Shown here: positions 45,618 through 55,804 of the stretch, piece after piece
Position numbering within the stretch: the first letter of the stretch is position 1
Layout: every line of letters starts with the position of its first letter
Assembly: GCA_022511075.1 (NCBI GenBank)
Contig: JAFLSE010000012.1
Location: forward strand, 1-64,000
Length of the DNA: 64,000 nt
Direction of reading: 5' to 3'
From: Prevotella sp.
Lineage (GTDB): Bacteria > Bacteroidota > Bacteroidia > Bacteroidales > Bacteroidaceae
Program-made: the position numbers and the translations under genes
The notes under the pieces: model-generated
The model's input: only the letters and a program-made list of their open reading frames with translations
The model's database searches: none
What the model was told of the DNA's origin: nothing

Positions 45618-46112
45618 ATGATGGATAATAGCACAAAGAAGGCTGTCAGAGACATTCTGACCAACTATCTTGAACGCAATAATCATCGCAAGACACCAGA
45701 GCGATATGCCATACTCGATGCGGTATATGACATGGAGGGGCATTTCACTCTTGATGAGTTGGGTCGCCGATTGGCAGAGGAAGTGAAGTTCCCAGTCAGT
45801 CGGGCAACCTTGTACAACGCTATGCGGCTGTTTGTGGAGTTGCGCATTTTGATAAGGCATCGCTTTCAGGGCGGCACATTCTACGAGGCGTGCTATGCCG
45901 ACAGCAACCACAACCACCTTGTATGCACCCAATGTGGAAAGGTAACGGAGTTGCATTCGCCCGATGTAACGAAAGCCATCGACTTAATCAACACCCCGAA
46001 TTTTCGAAAGGACGGCTTCGCTCTTTATATATATGGTATATGTAAGGAGTGCCAACAGCAACATTCTGAAAACAAAACAATAAATTATAATAAAGACAAT
46101 GAACAAAGGTAG
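45618..46112 (+). CDS. Fur-family transcriptional regulator
   Basis: 164 residues. The N-terminal winged helix (HRKTPERYAILDAVYDMEGHFTLDELGRR, PVSRATLYNAMRLFVELRIL) and C-terminal dimer domain fit Fur. The structural zinc pairs are CTQC and CKEC. The regulatory metal site (SNHNHLVCTQCGKVTEL) retains the His-rich HNHL segment. The sensed metal (Fe, Zn or peroxide) cannot be told. A -7 box TAACTTTG is at 45593-45600. The gene overlaps purA by 14 bases. Confidence 0.88.
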   Translation: MMDNSTKKAVRDILTNYLERNNHRKTPERYAILDAVYDMEGHFTLDELGRRLAEEVKFPVSRATLYNAMRLFVELRILIRHRFQGGTFYEACYADSNHNHLVCTQCGKVTELHSPDVTKAIDLINTPNFRKDGFALYIYGICKECQQQHSENKTINYNKDNEQR

Positions 46113-47367
46113 AATTGACGCCTTGTTAGGCATCGTGTTTGGTGACGAGGGTAAAGGAAAGGTTGTTGACGTGTTTACGCCACGCTATGATGTGGTGGCA
46201 CGTTTTGCCGGCGGTCCTAATGCCGGACATACTATAATCTTCGAGGGCAAGAAGTTTGTGCTTCGCTCCATTCCTTCGGGCATATTCGCAGAGGACAAGA
46301 CAAACATAATTGGTAATGGCTGCGTTATAGCCCCCGACCTGTTTATGCAGGAGGCAAAGGAATTAGAAAGCGCAGGCTACACGCTGAAAGACCGTCTGCA
46401 CATATCCAAGCGCGCACACCTGATATTGCCTACACACCGTGTGCTCGACCGCGCATACGAGGCTGCCAAAGGCAAGAACAAGGTGGGTACTACAGGCAAG
46501 GGCATCGGTCCTACATACAGCGACAAGGCAAGCCGTATAGGTATGCGCGTTGGCGATATTCTTGAAAACTTCGAGGAGAAATACAACAAGTTGAAGGCAC
46601 GTCACGAGCAGATACTGAAAGACCTGCACTTTACCGACTACGACATAACCGAAGAAGAAAAAGTTTGGAAAGAGGGCATAGAGTATATGCGTGGCTTCAA
46701 CCTTTCTGACACGGAGATTGAGATAAACCGACTGTTGGCAGAGGGAAAGAACGTTCTGGCAGAGGGTGCGCAGGGCACAATGCTCGATATTGACCACGGA
46801 ACATATCCATTCGTATCATCGAGCAACACCACTTCGGGCGGTGTCTGCACCGGACTCGGCGTTGGTCCTACGGCAATACGCGATGTCTACGGCATATTCA
46901 AGGCATACTCAACACGTGTCGGTTCTGGTCCGTTCCCCGTAGAACTTTTCGACGAGACAGGCGACACACTGCGAGAGATTGGTCACGAGTATGGTGCTGT
47001 TACAGGTCGTAACCGCCGTTGCGGTTGGGTGGACCTCGTGGCTCTGAAATATGCCATAATGGTGAACGGCGTTACGAAGCTGATAATGATGAAGAGCGAC
47101 GTGCTCGATACATTCGACACTATCAAGGTGTGCACGGCATACAAACGTGGCGACGAGGTGATGACCGAGATGCCTTTCGAGACCGAAGGATGCGAGGCTG
47201 TATATACCGAAGTACCTGGATGGAAGACCGACTTGACGAAAATGACAAGCGAGGCAGAATTCCCGCAGGCATTCAAGGACTACATAGCATATCTGGAAAA
47301 AGAACTGCAAACCCCAATCACAATATTGAGCGTTGGTCCTGACCGTGCGCAGACAATAGAAAGATAA
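46099..47367 (+). CDS. purA: Adenylosuccinate synthetase
   Basis: 422 residues. It makes adenylosuccinate from IMP, aspartate and GTP. The P-loop GIVFGDEGKGKVVD at the N-terminus, NAGHTIIFEGKKF, GTTGKGIGPTYSDKASR, the loop GAQGTMLDIDHGTYPFVSSSNT, and TGRNRRCGWVDLVAL are all family hallmarks. The start at 46099 falls inside the 3' end of the Fur gene. It is 30 nt ahead of hisS in the same direction. Confidence 0.96.
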   Translation: MNKGRIDALLGIVFGDEGKGKVVDVFTPRYDVVARFAGGPNAGHTIIFEGKKFVLRSIPSGIFAEDKTNIIGNGCVIAPDLFMQEAKELESAGYTLKDRLHISKRAHLILPTHRVLDRAYEAAKGKNKVGTTGKGIGPTYSDKASRIGMRVGDILENFEEKYNKLKARHEQILKDLHFTDYDITEEEKVWKEGIEYMRGFNLSDTEIEINRLLAEGKNVLAEGAQGTMLDIDHGTYPFVSSSNTTSGGVCTGLGVGPTAIRDVYGIFKAYSTRVGSGPFPVELFDETGDTLREIGHEYGAVTGRNRRCGWVDLVALKYAIMVNGVTKLIMMKSDVLDTFDTIKVCTAYKRGDEVMTEMPFETEGCEAVYTEVPGWKTDLTKMTSEAEFPQAFKDYIAYLEKELQTPITILSVGPDRAQTIER

Positions 47368-47397
47368 AGGGAACACACATACAACAAAAAAAGAATA

Positions 47398-48762
47398 ATG
47401 GCTCAGAAACCAAGCATACCAAAAGGAACGCGCGACTTTTCGCCTGTGGAAATGGCAAAGCGCAACTACATATTCAATACCATAAAGGATGTTTATGCCC
47501 TTTATGGCTTCCAGCAAATTGAAACGCCGTCGATGGAGACATTGCAGACGCTTATGGGCAAGTATGGCGAAGAGGGCGACAAGTTGCTTTTCAAGATACT
47601 CAACAGCGGCGACTACCTTAACAAGATTTCCGATGAGGAACTTGCCGAGCGCAACTCACTGCGAATGGCAGCACGCCTCTGCGAAAAAGGTTTGCGCTAC
47701 GACCTCACCGTGCCTTTTGCACGCTATGTGGTAATGCACCACGACGAGTTGCAGTTGCCTTTCAAGCGCTATCAGATACAGCCGGTATGGCGTGCCGACC
47801 GTCCGCAGAAGGGGCGTTATCGTGAGTTCTATCAGTGCGATGCCGACGTTGTTGGCAGCAATTCGTTACTCAACGAGGTGGAACTGATGCAGATTGTTGA
47901 CACTGTGTTTACTCGCTTCGGCATTCGTGTGCAGATAAAGATAAACAACCGCAAGATTCTTACGGGCATTGCCGAGACGATAGGTGCTGCCGACAAGATT
48001 GTGGACATAACGGTGGCAATAGACAAACTGGACAAGATAGGACTTGACAGCGTGAACGAAGAACTGCGCACCAACGGACTGACGGAGGAGGCAATAGCAA
48101 AGTTGCAACCCATACTGAAAATGACAGGCTCGAACGATGAGAAACTGACCGTCATAGCCGAGGTGCTGAAAGACAGCGAGACGGGAATGAAGGGAGTGGA
48201 AGAAACACGCTTTATTCTCGACACACTGAAAAACGTTGGACTGAACAACGAGATGCAACTTGACCTCACACTTGCCCGTGGACTGAACTACTACACGGGT
48301 GCAATATTTGAGGTAAAGGCTCTCGATGTGCAGATAGGCAGCATAACGGGTGGCGGTCGCTACGACAACCTCACTGGCATATTCGGACTTCCGGGCTTAT
48401 CGGGTGTAGGCATATCATTCGGTGCAGACCGCATATATGATGTTCTTAACACGTTGGAACTTTATCCCGAGAACGCATTGGCAACAACGCAGCTGCTTTT
48501 CATAAACTTTGGCGAAAAAGAGACTGCATATTGTATGCCCATCGTGGCACAGGCACGCAAGGCAGGCATACGCACGGAGATGTACCCCGACGCAGTGAAG
48601 ATGAAAAAGCAGATGAGCTATGCCAACGCCAAAGGAATAGGCTTCGTGGCTCTTGCCGGCGAGAACGAGATGAACGAAGGCAAGATTACGTTAAAGAATA
48701 TGGTCACCGGCGAGCAGAAAATGATTGCTGCCGACGAACTGGCAGCGAACATCATTGGCTGA
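47398..48762 (+). CDS. hisS: Histidyl-tRNA synthetase
   Basis: 454 residues, class II synthetase. Motif 1 region [18 protein letters not shown], motif 2 in [27 protein letters not shown], the histidine-binding loop [14 protein letters not shown], and motif 3 [16 protein letters not shown] are all present, with an anticodon domain at the C-terminus (about 350-454). It has the longer insertion typical of the Bacteroidetes form. It follows purA closely and precedes ruvC by 13 nt. Confidence 0.96.
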   Translation: MAQKPSIPKGTRDFSPVEMAKRNYIFNTIKDVYALYGFQQIETPSMETLQTLMGKYGEEGDKLLFKILNSGDYLNKISDEELAERNSLRMAARLCEKGLRYDLTVPFARYVVMHHDELQLPFKRYQIQPVWRADRPQKGRYREFYQCDADVVGSNSLLNEVELMQIVDTVFTRFGIRVQIKINNRKILTGIAETIGAADKIVDITVAIDKLDKIGLDSVNEELRTNGLTEEAIAKLQPILKMTGSNDEKLTVIAEVLKDSETGMKGVEETRFILDTLKNVGLNNEMQLDLTLARGLNYYTGAIFEVKALDVQIGSITGGGRYDNLTGIFGLPGLSGVGISFGADRIYDVLNTLELYPENALATTQLLFINFGEKETAYCMPIVAQARKAGIRTEMYPDAVKMKKQMSYANAKGIGFVALAGENEMNEGKITLKNMVTGEQKMIAADELAANIIG

Positions 48763-48775
48763 CGGAACAAGTAAT

Positions 48776-49348
48776 ATGACGGAGAAGATTATCTTGGGCA
48801 TCGACCCCGGCACAAACATTATGGGCTATGGGGTGATAAAGGTATTGGGAAACAAGGCGGAGATGGTGACGATGGGAGTCATCGACCTGCGCAAGTTTCC
48901 CGATGCATATATGAAACTTGGACATATCTTCGAGCGTGTTACAGGAATAATCGACTCCTATCTGCCTGACGAAATGGCGATAGAAGCCCCCTTCTTTGGA
49001 AAGAACGTGCAGTCGATGCTAAAACTTGGACGGGCACAGGGCACAGCCATTGCCGCCGCCATTCGTCACAGTGTGCCCATTCACGAGTATGCTCCCCTGA
49101 AAATAAAGATGGCTATCACAGGCAACGGCTCTGCATCGAAAGAGCAGGTTGCCGGAATGCTCCAACGACTACTCAATCTTAAAGAAAGTGATATGTGCGA
49201 CTTTATGGATGCCACCGATGCACTCGGAGCCGCATACTGCCATTTCTTGCAGATGAATCGACCGGAGTCCACTGCTCACTATCGTGGTTGGAGAGATTTT
49301 GTAAACAAGAACCAGTCGCGCGTCAAGGACGGACGCACGCCAAAGTAA
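48776..49348 (+). CDS. ruvC: Holliday junction resolvase RuvC
   Basis: 190 residues from the ATG at 48776 ([19 protein letters not shown]); the longer track ORF begins inside hisS. It cuts four-way junctions as a dimer. The acidic set is in order: Asp in GIDPGT, Glu in [11 protein letters not shown], and the Asp pair in [13 protein letters not shown]. It is the end of the purA-hisS-ruvC run; the convergent LytTR regulator follows after five bases. Confidence 0.94.
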   Translation: MTEKIILGIDPGTNIMGYGVIKVLGNKAEMVTMGVIDLRKFPDAYMKLGHIFERVTGIIDSYLPDEMAIEAPFFGKNVQSMLKLGRAQGTAIAAAIRHSVPIHEYAPLKIKMAITGNGSASKEQVAGMLQRLLNLKESDMCDFMDATDALGAAYCHFLQMNRPESTAHYRGWRDFVNKNQSRVKDGRTPK

Positions 49349-49353
49349 TCTTG

Positions 49354-50064
49354 TCAAATCATTGTGTGGCTGTCTATATAAGCCTGCACCTGTTCCTTGT
49401 ATGATTCCGAAACGGGAATATGCTTGCCCCCTGCCACAAGTCTGAACCTGTCTACGGTGTCAATCTTTGTCATGTGTACGATATAGCTGCGGTGTGTACG
49501 CATGAACTCTGGCGATGGCAGATAGTCTTCAAGGTTTTTCATATTCATCAAAGATATTATCTTATTGCCGTTTTCAAGATATATCTGCACATAGTCCTTC
49601 AACCCCTCTATATATAATATGTCATCGAGGTTTATGCGCTGCAGCTTGTAGTCGCTCTTCACGAACATAAAACGGCTTTCGCTTGCCGTCTCCTGCCTGT
49701 TTACCATTTCAAACCATTCGAGTGCCTTGTTCGACACCTTTATGAATGCCTCATACGATATCGGCTTTATAAGATATCCCAACGCATTCACGTCGTACCC
49801 TTCGAGGGCATACTGGTTGAATGCCGTGGTGAAGATAATCTTTGTCTCCTTTGGCAGAATCTTTGCAAATTCCAAGCCACTCAGTTCCGGCATCTGGATA
49901 TCAAGAAATATTATGTCAACACTGTTCTGCCGCAGTTCCTTCATTGCCGTTATGGCACTATTGAACACACCTTTCAGCGACAGAAACGTAGTCTTTTCCA
50001 CGTAACTCTTTATAAGTCCCGCAGCCAGAGGCTCGTCGTCTATTATTGCACAGTTAAGAATCAT
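49354..50064 (-). CDS. LytTR-family response regulator
   Basis: 236 residues. The receiver domain has the acidic pair in IIDDEP, the phospho-acceptor Asp in IIFLDIQMPELSG and Lys in GYLIKPI. The LytTR DNA-binding domain spans about 135-236 (LDDILYIEGLKDYVQIYLENG, MRTHRSYIVHM). The start overlaps the histidine kinase gene by 11 bases, so they are a pair. As the last genes of the efflux-pump unit they probably control it. Confidence 0.93.
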   Translation of the reverse strand: MILNCAIIDDEPLAAGLIKSYVEKTTFLSLKGVFNSAITAMKELRQNSVDIIFLDIQMPELSGLEFAKILPKETKIIFTTAFNQYALEGYDVNALGYLIKPISYEAFIKVSNKALEWFEMVNRQETASESRFMFVKSDYKLQRINLDDILYIEGLKDYVQIYLENGNKIISLMNMKNLEDYLPSPEFMRTHRSYIVHMTKIDTVDRFRLVAGGKHIPVSESYKEQVQAYIDSHTMI

Positions 50065-51127
50065 ATATTATAATTTTTGATGAATATTTCTTTTTGTCTT
50101 CTGATACTTCGCGATGCCATTCATACCGTCCGTTGTAGGTAAGTTCAAGTCGCTTTGCAACCTGTTGCAATCCTATTCCATGCCCGGAGCGGTCGCTGTC
50201 GTTCTTGGGATAGTAACTGTTTTCAACGCAGAACACAATCTGCTTTTTGTCGGCAGTAAGTGCCAACTTCACGAATGACGGCTCGGTGGAACTAATTCCG
50301 TGCTTGAAGGCGTTTTCCACAAGCGATATGAATATCAGCGGTGCTATGCGAATGTGGCATGGATTGGGAATCTTCGTCTCAAACGTCACCTCTGTGTTGC
50401 CGCTCATTCGCAGTTTCATCAGGGCAATATAGTTCTTGAGCAACTCCACTTCCTTTTCAAGATTAACGCTCTCTTCCTCGTTGTCGTAGAGCATATAGCG
50501 CAGCATCTTGCTCAATTGTTCCACTGCCTGCTGTGCGTGTCCTGCGTCAAACGATATCAGGGCATATATGTTGTTGAGGGTGTTAAGCAGGAAATGGGGG
50601 TTTATCTGCGCGCGCAGACTTCCCAACTCTGCCTGTATTCGTGCACTCTCCGCCTCCTTGCGCGCATTCTCTGCCGTCTGCCAGCGGTCTGTTAGCACTA
50701 TGGCGGTGGCAATGGCAGCCGAAATGGCAATGTTAAACATATTACGCAATATAAATAGTCCCAATACCCACGGCTTGTGTCCGTCTTTTGCGTATATGTG
50801 TCTTGGCTTCGGCATGTCGCCTGCCTCTATCAAAATATTGCGGAAAAAGTCAACACAATAGTGAGTGCCTATGCCGAACAACAGTATCATCATTATGTTT
50901 GCTATCCAGAAACACGTGTGGGCTTTGCCCGAAACTATATATCGTGGGGCAAGGTATAGATAGTTGGCATAGAACACTATCATCATCACCATCTGCGGTA
51001 TGTTGAACATCAGGAAGATGCGCAGGTTTATTCCCTGCCCGTGATTCATATACATTATTGGCGACATAAACAGCAATGTCCATATTGCCACTTGCAGAAT
51101 CAACATCATATTTTTCTTGTTCATCAT
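50054..51127 (-). CDS. LytS-like sensor histidine kinase
   Basis: 357 residues. Four hydrophobic segments in the first 170 residues form the sensor part (ILQVAIWTLLFMSPIMYM, CFWIANIMMILLFGIG, ISAAIATAIVL). The kinase core is the His_kinase type (PF06580) with the phosphorylated His in LRAQINPHFLLNTLNNIYAL, N box LVENAFKHGI and G box GHGIGLQQVAKRL. There is no large periplasmic domain, so it should sense something in the membrane. Overlaps its regulator's gene. Confidence 0.93.
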   Translation of the reverse strand: MMNKKNMMLILQVAIWTLLFMSPIMYMNHGQGINLRIFLMFNIPQMVMMIVFYANYLYLAPRYIVSGKAHTCFWIANIMMILLFGIGTHYCVDFFRNILIEAGDMPKPRHIYAKDGHKPWVLGLFILRNMFNIAISAAIATAIVLTDRWQTAENARKEAESARIQAELGSLRAQINPHFLLNTLNNIYALISFDAGHAQQAVEQLSKMLRYMLYDNEEESVNLEKEVELLKNYIALMKLRMSGNTEVTFETKIPNPCHIRIAPLIFISLVENAFKHGISSTEPSFVKLALTADKKQIVFCVENSYYPKNDSDRSGHGIGLQQVAKRLELTYNGRYEWHREVSEDKKKYSSKIIIYDS

Positions 51128-51164
51128 ACTTTATCTCCTTTACGCACTATATTTTCTTTGTCCG

Positions 51165-52403
51165 TTACTCGTAGCGCAATGCTTCTATCGGGTCGAGTTG
51201 CGATGCTTTCTTTGCAGGATACCAACCAAAGAATACTCCTGTAAACGTACATACCGCAAACGACATTACTATAGTCCACGCCTGTACTGCAATGGGCCAG
51301 TGCACCACGTTCTTTATCAGATAACTTGCTCCCACACCGAGCAGCACGCCTATCACTCCTCCCGTAACACTCAACAGGATTGCCTCAATCAGGAACTGGT
51401 TTAGTATGTCTATGCCTCGTGCTCCCACACTCATGCGCAGACCAATCTCCCTTGTGCGCTCCGTAACGCTCACATACATTATGTTCATGATGCCTATACC
51501 ACCCACGATTAGCGATATTCCTGCCACGCAGCCAAGCAGTATGGTGAGCATGCTCGTGGTGGTGTTCATCATCGAGGCAAGTTCTTCCTGCGAACGAATG
51601 TTGAAGTCGTTGGCTTCTTCCTCGCTCGTCTCCGTGGCATCTTTCAGCTTGTGGTTGCGGCGCAGTATGGTTGTTATCTCGTCTATTGCCTGTTCGGTCA
51701 TTCCTTCCGTAATGGCAGAACACTGTATGCCGCCGAGATATGTCTGTGCCAAAAGGCGTTTCATCACCGTGGTGTAGGGCGCAAGCACTAAGTCGTCTTG
51801 GTCCATGCCCATTGAGTTGTAGCCTTTCCTTTTCAGCACTCCCACCACGCGGAATGGTATGGAACTGAAACGCACCACCTTGCCTATTGGGTCGCTGCCG
51901 TCGGGGAACAGGTTGTCCACCACGGTCTGCCCGAGTATGCACACCTTGGCACTCGCCTTAATGTCGTTGTCGGTGAACATCATTCCGTCGGCTATGCTCA
52001 ACTGACGTATAGTGAGATAGTCGCCGCTTACGCCGTACATGGTGGAAGGGGCGTTCTCGTTGCCGTAGATAAACTGACCGCCCTTTGTTACCGTAGGGCT
52101 TACAGCCGACACAAAACGGCATTCCTCCTTTATTGACTCATAGTCGTGCATCTTCAGTGTCTCCATCGACGATGCCTCTTGGCGCACTCCGCCGCGGCGG
52201 TCGGCTCCCGGACCAATCATAATCATGTTTGAGCCCATCTCGGCTATGTTGTTTTGTATGCTCTCCTTCGAGCCTTGACCTACGGCAAGCATCGTTATCA
52301 CACTGGCAATACCTATTATTATGCCGAGTGCGGTGAGCGCCGAGCGTGTCTTGTTGGCTATTATCGCGCGTATGGCTATCTTGAACAGGTTTGAATAGTT
52401 CAT
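51165..52403 (-). CDS. MacB-type ABC transporter permease (FtsX domain)
   Basis: 412 residues. An N-terminal TM (about 17-40, SALTALGIIIGIASVITMLAVG) precedes a periplasmic MacB_PCD domain (about 45-265) and three C-terminal TMs (about 285-400, LLGCVAGISLIVGGIGIMNIM, GGVIGVLLGVGASYLI, MSFAVCTFTGVFFGWYPA). This is the mechanotransmission permease that, with the separate ATPase, pushes substrates out through MacA and TolC. In E. coli ATPase and permease are fused; here they are two genes 25 nt apart. Confidence 0.93.
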   Translation of the reverse strand: MNYSNLFKIAIRAIIANKTRSALTALGIIIGIASVITMLAVGQGSKESIQNNIAEMGSNMIMIGPGADRRGGVRQEASSMETLKMHDYESIKEECRFVSAVSPTVTKGGQFIYGNENAPSTMYGVSGDYLTIRQLSIADGMMFTDNDIKASAKVCILGQTVVDNLFPDGSDPIGKVVRFSSIPFRVVGVLKRKGYNSMGMDQDDLVLAPYTTVMKRLLAQTYLGGIQCSAITEGMTEQAIDEITTILRRNHKLKDATETSEEEANDFNIRSQEELASMMNTTTSMLTILLGCVAGISLIVGGIGIMNIMYVSVTERTREIGLRMSVGARGIDILNQFLIEAILLSVTGGVIGVLLGVGASYLIKNVVHWPIAVQAWTIVMSFAVCTFTGVFFGWYPAKKASQLDPIEALRYE

Positions 52404-52428
52404 TGTCCTTGCTGTTTTCTGTGTTTAC

Positions 52429-53181
52429 TTACTCGTCGGTGTTTGGCGGCAGTGCTGCCAGTCCTTCCTCTGCCGACTTAATGTCATCGTTGTATTCGTC
52501 GCTTATCACCTTGCCGTCGCGCAGCATTATGTTGCGGCTGCTGTAGTTGGCTATGTCTGGGTTGTGCGTGACGAATATTATCGTCCTGCCCTCGGCGTGC
52601 AGTTTTTGGAAAAGCACAAGTATCTCGAACGATGTGCGTGTGTCGAGGTTTCCCGTAGCCTCATCGGCAAGTATCACGGCAGGGTTGTTCACCAAGGCAC
52701 GTGCTATTGCCACGCGCTGCATCTGTCCGCCCGACATCTGATTGCTTTTGTGGTATAGGCGGTCTTCAAGTCCCACTGCGTGCAGTGCCTCAACCGCTCG
52801 CTGATGGCGTTCCTGTGCCGATACCGTGGTGTTGTACATCAGCGGCAGTTCCACGTTTTCCACAGCCGTTGTCTTGCTCAGCAGGTTATAGTTTTGGAAT
52901 ATGAATCCTATCTTTCTGTTGCGAAGCACCGCGCGCTGCGACTTCGACATAGTGCGCACGCTCACGCCGTCAAGATAGTACTCGCCGCTCGACGGTGTGT
53001 CGAGGCATCCGAGTTGGTTGAGCAGCGTCGACTTGCCCGAACCGCTCTTTCCCATTATCGTCACGAACTCGCCTTCGTATATCTTGAAACTGACTCCGCG
53101 CAGGGCGAGCACTTTCTCTCCGCCCACGATAAACTCACGCTTCACGTTGTCGAGTTCTATCACAGTCTTCTTGTTTCCCAT
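52429..53181 (-). CDS. MacB/LolD-type ABC transporter ATP-binding protein
   Basis: 250 residues. Walker A GKSGSGKST near residue 42, Q-loop FIFQNYNLLSKTTAVENVELP, signature MSGGQMQRVAIARAL, Walker B VILADEATGNLD, and H-loop FVTHNPDIA. The sequence is that of the macrolide-export/LolD branch. It powers the permease encoded next. Gap to the MacA gene is 38 nt. Confidence 0.95.
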   Translation of the reverse strand: MGNKKTVIELDNVKREFIVGGEKVLALRGVSFKIYEGEFVTIMGKSGSGKSTLLNQLGCLDTPSSGEYYLDGVSVRTMSKSQRAVLRNRKIGFIFQNYNLLSKTTAVENVELPLMYNTTVSAQERHQRAVEALHAVGLEDRLYHKSNQMSGGQMQRVAIARALVNNPAVILADEATGNLDTRTSFEILVLFQKLHAEGRTIIFVTHNPDIANYSSRNIMLRDGKVISDEYNDDIKSAEEGLAALPPNTDE

Positions 53182-53219
53182 TTTTCAGTTTCTCCTTGTG
53201 TGAAAATCCGCTTGTGGCT

Positions 53220-54401
53220 TTATTTCCTTTTGTTTCTTGGAGGACCCGGGGCAAATGGAGAGCGTTCCTCGCTGCCTCGTGCCTCGTCGTCGTTGCCCAT
53301 CTGTTCCTTCAGTTCCGTTATTATCGTCGTGCCTACCGACAGACCTTTCACTATCTCCGTGTTGCTGCCGTCGGTGGTGCCAATGGTTACTGCGTGGGCT
53401 TTGAGCACGTTGCCGTTCTCCATTGTCCACACTTTGTTCTTGCCGTTGCTGTCTTGTATCTTGTATTTCTTACCCACCATTTCCTGTGTCGGCGAGAATC
53501 TCAAGGCCTTGCTCGGCACAGCCACCACGCCGTTGCGCTCGCTTGTGTATATCGTTACGCTTGCCGTCAGTCCGGGCTTCAGTTTCAGTTCCTTGTTGGG
53601 GGCATTGATTATAACCTCGTATGTTACAACGTTGTTTGTCGTTGTTGCTTCTTGGCGCACTTGCGTAACCGTACCCTCAAAGGTGTCGTTGGGATATGCG
53701 TCTACCGTGAACACCACTCGCTGACCTTCGCTCACCTCGCCTATGTCTGCCTCGTCAATGTCGGCAGCCACCTGCATATTTGTCAGGTCTTTGGCTATGG
53801 TGAACAGTTCAGGGGTGTTGAACGATGCTGCCACCGTCTGACCTTCCTCCACGGCTTTCGACAACACCACGCCGTCTATCGGCGATGTGATTGTGGCATA
53901 GCCGAGGTTGGTCTGCGCCTTGTTCACCTGTTCACGTGCCTGTATCGTTGCCTGTCGTGCCTTGTCGTATGCCAGCCTTGCGTTCTCGTATTCGTCGGCA
54001 CTCACTAATCCTTTGTCAAACAGTGTCTTGTATCTGTCGTGGTTGCTCTTCTCGTAGCTCTCCGTACTCTGCGCACTTGCAAGGCTCGCCTTGGCGTTGT
54101 TCAGTTCGCTGTTCAGGTTGGTGCGGTCAAGTTCGGCTATCACCTCGCCCTTCTTTACCACCGTGTTATAGTCAACATACACCTTGCTCACGATACCGCT
54201 CACCTGCGTACCCACCGTCACCGATGTCACCGGCTCTATCGTACCCGTAGCCGTTATGCTGTTCTTTATGTTCACCGTTTCCACCTTTGCCGTGTCAAAC
54301 GTTATCTCTCGCTTGTCCTTTCCTCCGGAAAACAAGAACGATGCTATTGCCACCAATGCCACGATGGCGACAAAAATCCATACTTTACTTATCCTTTTCA
54401 T
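53220..54401 (-). CDS. MacA-like periplasmic adaptor subunit
   Basis: 393 residues. An N-terminal membrane anchor (VWIFVAIVALVAIASFLF) is followed by the lipoyl/barrel-sandwich halves around a helical hairpin (about 90-190, LNNAKASLASAQSTESYEKS, YDKARQATIQAREQVNKAQ), then a beta barrel (GQRVVFTVDAYPNDTFEGTV) and a membrane-proximal domain. It links the inner-membrane pump with the outer-membrane channel. The C-terminal tail is polar with proline and basic residues. 30 nt after the TolC gene. Confidence 0.93.
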   Translation of the reverse strand: MKRISKVWIFVAIVALVAIASFLFSGGKDKREITFDTAKVETVNIKNSITATGTIEPVTSVTVGTQVSGIVSKVYVDYNTVVKKGEVIAELDRTNLNSELNNAKASLASAQSTESYEKSNHDRYKTLFDKGLVSADEYENARLAYDKARQATIQAREQVNKAQTNLGYATITSPIDGVVLSKAVEEGQTVAASFNTPELFTIAKDLTNMQVAADIDEADIGEVSEGQRVVFTVDAYPNDTFEGTVTQVRQEATTTNNVVTYEVIINAPNKELKLKPGLTASVTIYTSERNGVVAVPSKALRFSPTQEMVGKKYKIQDSNGKNKVWTMENGNVLKAHAVTIGTTDGSNTEIVKGLSVGTTIITELKEQMGNDDEARGSEERSPFAPGPPRNKRK

Positions 54402-54431
54402 TATGTTTGTTGTATTTTATGTTATTGGTAA

Positions 54432-55781
54432 TTACAGGTTTATCTCCTCGCCGGCATAGAATTTCAGCAGATTTTGGTAGAGTATTGTCATATACTTGCT
54501 TTGCAACCTCGACTGCTGCGCCTGCAACAGTGCGTCCTTGCCCGTCATCAGTTCCACTATGTTTTTCAGTCCGAGCCTGAACTGCTCGCTCAACTTGTCG
54601 TAACTTGCCTGCTGACTCTCCACCGTAGCCTGTGCCGTGCGGAAGCGTTGTTGGTTGGTGCTTGCGTCGAGCCAGAAGCCCTCCATGGTGCTCCACAGCT
54701 GTTTCTGCTTGTCTTGCAGGTCAAGCTGACTTTGCTCCAACGACAGGCGAGCCTTGTTTACTGCCGTCTTTGTCTGCCTGTTGTCGAACAGCGGCAGCGA
54801 AACGCTTACTCCTGCGCCCACATCAAAGTTTGTCTTTGCCTGACTTCCCCACGTCTTGTCGTTCATCGACGATGTGCTTGTGCCGGCACTTCCGTTTATT
54901 CCTATGCTTGGCAACTTGCCAGCCTTTGCCACGCTGATGTTCAGTTCGCTTGCCTTTATGCCAAGTTCTGCACTCCTCAGTTCCGGGCGCGATGCCAATG
55001 CCGACTGGTATGCCGTGCCGAGTGCAGGTATCTCAGCCAGTGCCACATCGTCGCTTATCACCCATTGTGCCACCTCAAACTCATCTTCGCCCGTTATCTC
55101 AAGCAGCTGCTTCAGTTGCAGCTTATAGCTTGCAAGGTTGCTTTCAGCCTCCACAAGGCTCAGTTCGTCCTGCGCCCTTTGTGCCGAGAGTTGTGCAAGG
55201 TCGGCTTTCGACATCTTGCCCACGTTCACCATTTCCTCACCTCGCTCTTCGTTCTTGCGGCTTGTCTCAAGACTGCTCTTGTTCACGCTCACAGCCTCGT
55301 TGAGATACAGTATCTGCACATACAGCTGCGTAATGTTCTCCTGTATGTTCTTAGCCATTGTCGTTGAGTCAGCCTCCGCCTGCTGCTCCGTCAGTTTGTT
55401 CAGCTTTATGGTGTTGTAGTTCCTGTTGCCGTTCCACACCGTCCAGTTGGCGTTTATGCCATACGTACCGTTGTAGTATGTCTTTTGTATCTTGTTCGAC
55501 ACCATACCGTTGTTCACCGTACTCATTCCGTTTTCCAACCACGGCTTGTAGCCAAGATTCTGGTTCGTCGATGCGCTCAGCGACGGCAGCAAAGCCGCCT
55601 TCGACTGCTTCGTGTCCTCTGCTGCAGACTTCCGTTGCAGTGCCGACTTCTTCAATGATATGTTATGCTCCATGGCGTGGTCTATGCATTGCCGCAGTGT
55701 CCACCCTCCGTTTCCCTGCGCCGTTGCCTGCATCGCCATGGCAGATAACATAGCCAACAATAATGCTTTACCTTTCATCAT
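54432..55781 (-). CDS. TolC-family outer-membrane efflux protein
   Basis: 449 residues. Signal peptide LLLAMLSAMAMQATAQ. Two repeats of the OEP fold follow, with helices such as TMAKNIQENITQLYVQILYLNEAVSV and QASYDKLSEQFRLGLKNIVELMTGKD. It forms the trimeric exit duct. It is the first gene of the unit, so its promoter (55866-55897) would drive all six genes down to the LytTR regulator. An ACTAATCACT tract occupies its leader. Confidence 0.93.
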   Translation of the reverse strand: MMKGKALLLAMLSAMAMQATAQGNGGWTLRQCIDHAMEHNISLKKSALQRKSAAEDTKQSKAALLPSLSASTNQNLGYKPWLENGMSTVNNGMVSNKIQKTYYNGTYGINANWTVWNGNRNYNTIKLNKLTEQQAEADSTTMAKNIQENITQLYVQILYLNEAVSVNKSSLETSRKNEERGEEMVNVGKMSKADLAQLSAQRAQDELSLVEAESNLASYKLQLKQLLEITGEDEFEVAQWVISDDVALAEIPALGTAYQSALASRPELRSAELGIKASELNISVAKAGKLPSIGINGSAGTSTSSMNDKTWGSQAKTNFDVGAGVSVSLPLFDNRQTKTAVNKARLSLEQSQLDLQDKQKQLWSTMEGFWLDASTNQQRFRTAQATVESQQASYDKLSEQFRLGLKNIVELMTGKDALLQAQQSRLQSKYMTILYQNLLKFYAGEEINL

Positions 55782-55804
55782 ATACGTTTTATTTGTTTAT
55801 ATCA

